Below, piece by piece: positions 62,698 through 64,000 of a stretch of DNA of 64,000 bases (position 1 is its first letter; every line of letters begins with the position of its first letter). A program made the translations under genes and the position numbers. Source of the stretch: JACNKV01 sp964422145 (GTDB taxonomy: Bacteria > Fidelibacterota > Marinisomatia > Marinisomatales > JACNKV01); the NCBI GenBank assembly GCA_964422145.1, contig CAYQZV010000008.1:1-64000 (forward strand), in the 5' to 3' direction. The notes beneath the pieces were generated by a model. That model had not been told where the DNA came from. It saw only the letters and a program-made list of their open reading frames with translations, and made no database searches.

Positions 62698-63963
62698 TTA
62701 TTGAGGAGTTAAAAAGTATGGGGTATCCAATCGATAATCCCCAAACCCGTTTGAATCTTTAAAAATAAATTGTTTGTTGATTGAATAATAATTCCATAAC
62801 TCATAAACCGTTCGACGGTCATAACTCGTGGAACGATCGATCGTGTCCGGCTTTCCAAACAGGATATAGATCATCCCCTGATCGGATGTCCATCCGGGTT
62901 GAAATTCAGAAAAATGCTCATTCGCAAACTCAACCCGTCTGTAATACTCGTTCATCAATTCATTGGTCACTGTATTCGGAGAAGGATCTCTGGTTTTCCA
63001 CAGCGAAAGAAACAACGCTTCTCTCTCAGATTTCTTTGCTTTCTTCACCCGCGTACCTTCATCTTTTGTCAGAATATATTTCATCTGATCTAACGCCATC
63101 GTTACATTGGTAATCTGCGAAGAAATCCCCGGTTTCATAAGTGGGATGATTATTGTTTCAGCGCTTTCTTTTCCATGCTGAGTCAGCACGGTTTTAAGAT
63201 TGACTTTGAAACCGGTAAAGACTGAATCCGGAATGGTAATGACATGCTCAAATGATGATCCATCACCTGAATATGAGTATTTATTCGTCCAGATATTCTC
63301 ATTCTCCAATGTTGAAATGTCCAATTGAATCAAATAGCCACCGGGATCAATTCGTCCGCAGAGATATAGATTTAATCCGGTTTCCTCATAGAGAAGTACA
63401 TTGGTCAGCTCCGGCTGCCAGGTCTCAAATATATTCAATCCGTTACCCTGTTTATCAGCCACAATTACCCCCGGGTAGATCACTGGCGATTTTGAATATT
63501 TTTCAGTCTGTATTTCAGTTTTTGTATTCCCATTGTATTGTGTTTCTAAATCGATAATCTCACCGGTCAGAATGTATTTCCCCGTCGGTAATACAGTAGA
63601 CGCATACAAAACCCGATGCATTAATCTATCCGTTGTTTCAATATAATCATCAACAAAGATAGAGTCTTTCCACGTTCTGCGGTTCAGCTGTTCTTTGGAA
63701 TCTTTATTTTTGATGGTAACCGTAGCCTGAAATGCTGCAAAAAAGCCGGAGTCACTTTTAACAAATTGCAATGTGGTAAACGGAATACTTAAATAAGAAT
63801 GGACATTCACGGAATCTTTATTCTGATGAACCGAAAGAAAAGTTTTGAAGGAGAAGTACTCCACTTGTTTTTCATTCGGTTTCTCGAATAATGATCCGCC
63901 GCTGAGACAGGCAGATGCACTAAGGAATATGATGATGAATCTTGATTGAATAAAATGTATCAT
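62698..63963 (-). CDS. GWxTD-domain exported protein
   Basis: 421 residues. A signal peptide (FIIIFLSASACLSGG, possibly a lipoprotein) is followed by a β-rich region and a C-terminal GWxTD domain (NEHFSEFQPGWTSDQGMIYILFGKPDTID, FIFKDSNGFGDYRLDT). GWxTD proteins are widespread in the FCB group and Acidobacteria, with no known function. The nuclease gene follows 5 nt downstream on the same strand. Confidence 0.92.
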   Translation of the reverse strand: MIHFIQSRFIIIFLSASACLSGGSLFEKPNEKQVEYFSFKTFLSVHQNKDSVNVHSYLSIPFTTLQFVKSDSGFFAAFQATVTIKNKDSKEQLNRRTWKDSIFVDDYIETTDRLMHRVLYASTVLPTGKYILTGEIIDLETQYNGNTKTEIQTEKYSKSPVIYPGVIVADKQGNGLNIFETWQPELTNVLLYEETGLNLYLCGRIDPGGYLIQLDISTLENENIWTNKYSYSGDGSSFEHVITIPDSVFTGFKVNLKTVLTQHGKESAETIIIPLMKPGISSQITNVTMALDQMKYILTKDEGTRVKKAKKSEREALFLSLWKTRDPSPNTVTNELMNEYYRRVEFANEHFSEFQPGWTSDQGMIYILFGKPDTIDRSTSYDRRTVYELWNYYSINKQFIFKDSNGFGDYRLDTPYFLTPQ

Positions 63964-64000
63964 AAATCGTTCGTCTGATTGAATTTAGTGAATCCGTTTC

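Overview
The window is a bacterial chromosome segment with moderate to low GC and dense coding. Three predicted proteins end in C-terminal domains of the type IX secretion 'type A sorting' kind, with an NPFNP core and a terminal LVLAK, LILLK or MLLIK. The window also has Omp28-like thioredoxin lipoproteins, a DUF6029-like barrel, a GWxTD protein, a UpxY-like NusG paralogue, and a GlnRS beside a GluRS. This points to the Fibrobacteres-Chlorobi-Bacteroidetes group, and I would guess Candidatus Marinimicrobia (Neomarinimicrobiota) or a relative. The assignment is inference, because no rRNA lies in the window.

The main discovery is a pair of probable selenoprotein genes that ordinary gene calling truncates. 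(1) The gene at 3852..1246 (minus) has an in-frame TGA at codon 34. The TGA sits where its neighbour at 5249..3984 has the first Cys of a CxxC motif in an otherwise matching stretch (FTSTTCTNCPEA against FTQTW-U-TYCPQA). (2) The gene at 41670..40480 (minus) has an in-frame TGA at codon 48, in a motif that reads TCG-U. Related metallophosphatase-like lipoproteins carry CGC there. Just downstream of each TGA is a short stem-loop whose apical loop starts at nucleotide +19 after the TGA and has G in its first two positions, which is bacterial SECIS geometry. TGA is an ordinary stop elsewhere in the window, so this looks like selenocysteine decoding and not a reassigned code.

Layout. 1-71: tRNA-Gln. 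167-7466 (minus): an exported redox operon made of TlpA-like thioredoxin, barrel protein, Omp28-like lipoprotein, the Sec-containing Omp28-like protein and a PKD-like protein. 7479-11997: an exported protein, glnS and gltX. 12211-16080: an AT-rich methyltransferase, two tRNA-Ser genes, a SPOR protein, a GT2 glycosyltransferase, a NusG paralogue and initiator tRNA-Met. 16224-20002: two transglutaminase-like proteins, one lacking the catalytic Cys. 20390-28983: housekeeping genes (GFA-type protein, nuclease/phosphatase, yigZ, der, eIF2B-like protein, GNAT, phosphatase, tyrS, smpB). 29089-36740: tRNA-Leu, an exported protein, a methyltransferase, tldE/tldD, an aminotransferase, hsp20 and cysteine synthase. 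36743-39496: uvrC, then a tRNA-Gly gene followed by two identical 302-bp units carrying a GIY-YIG gene, then tRNA-Ser. 39569-41670: the second selenoprotein gene with rhodanese and MauE/DoxX-like partners. 42069-49289: small membrane proteins, lipoproteins and a TonB receptor under a TPP riboswitch. 49495-53774: GH97, TspO, a mobile-mystery A/B pair and a DUF3795-like protein. 53790-63963: a 2446-residue protein with about 20 Ig-like repeats, a TPR lipoprotein, a PD-(D/E)XK nuclease and a GWxTD protein.

Several modules appear to work together. The two selenoproteins and their partners suggest extracytoplasmic thiol/selenol chemistry. The TPP riboswitch marks the TonB receptor as a thiamin importer. 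GlnRS matches the tRNA-Gln at the left edge. TldD and TldE form a known proteolytic pair.
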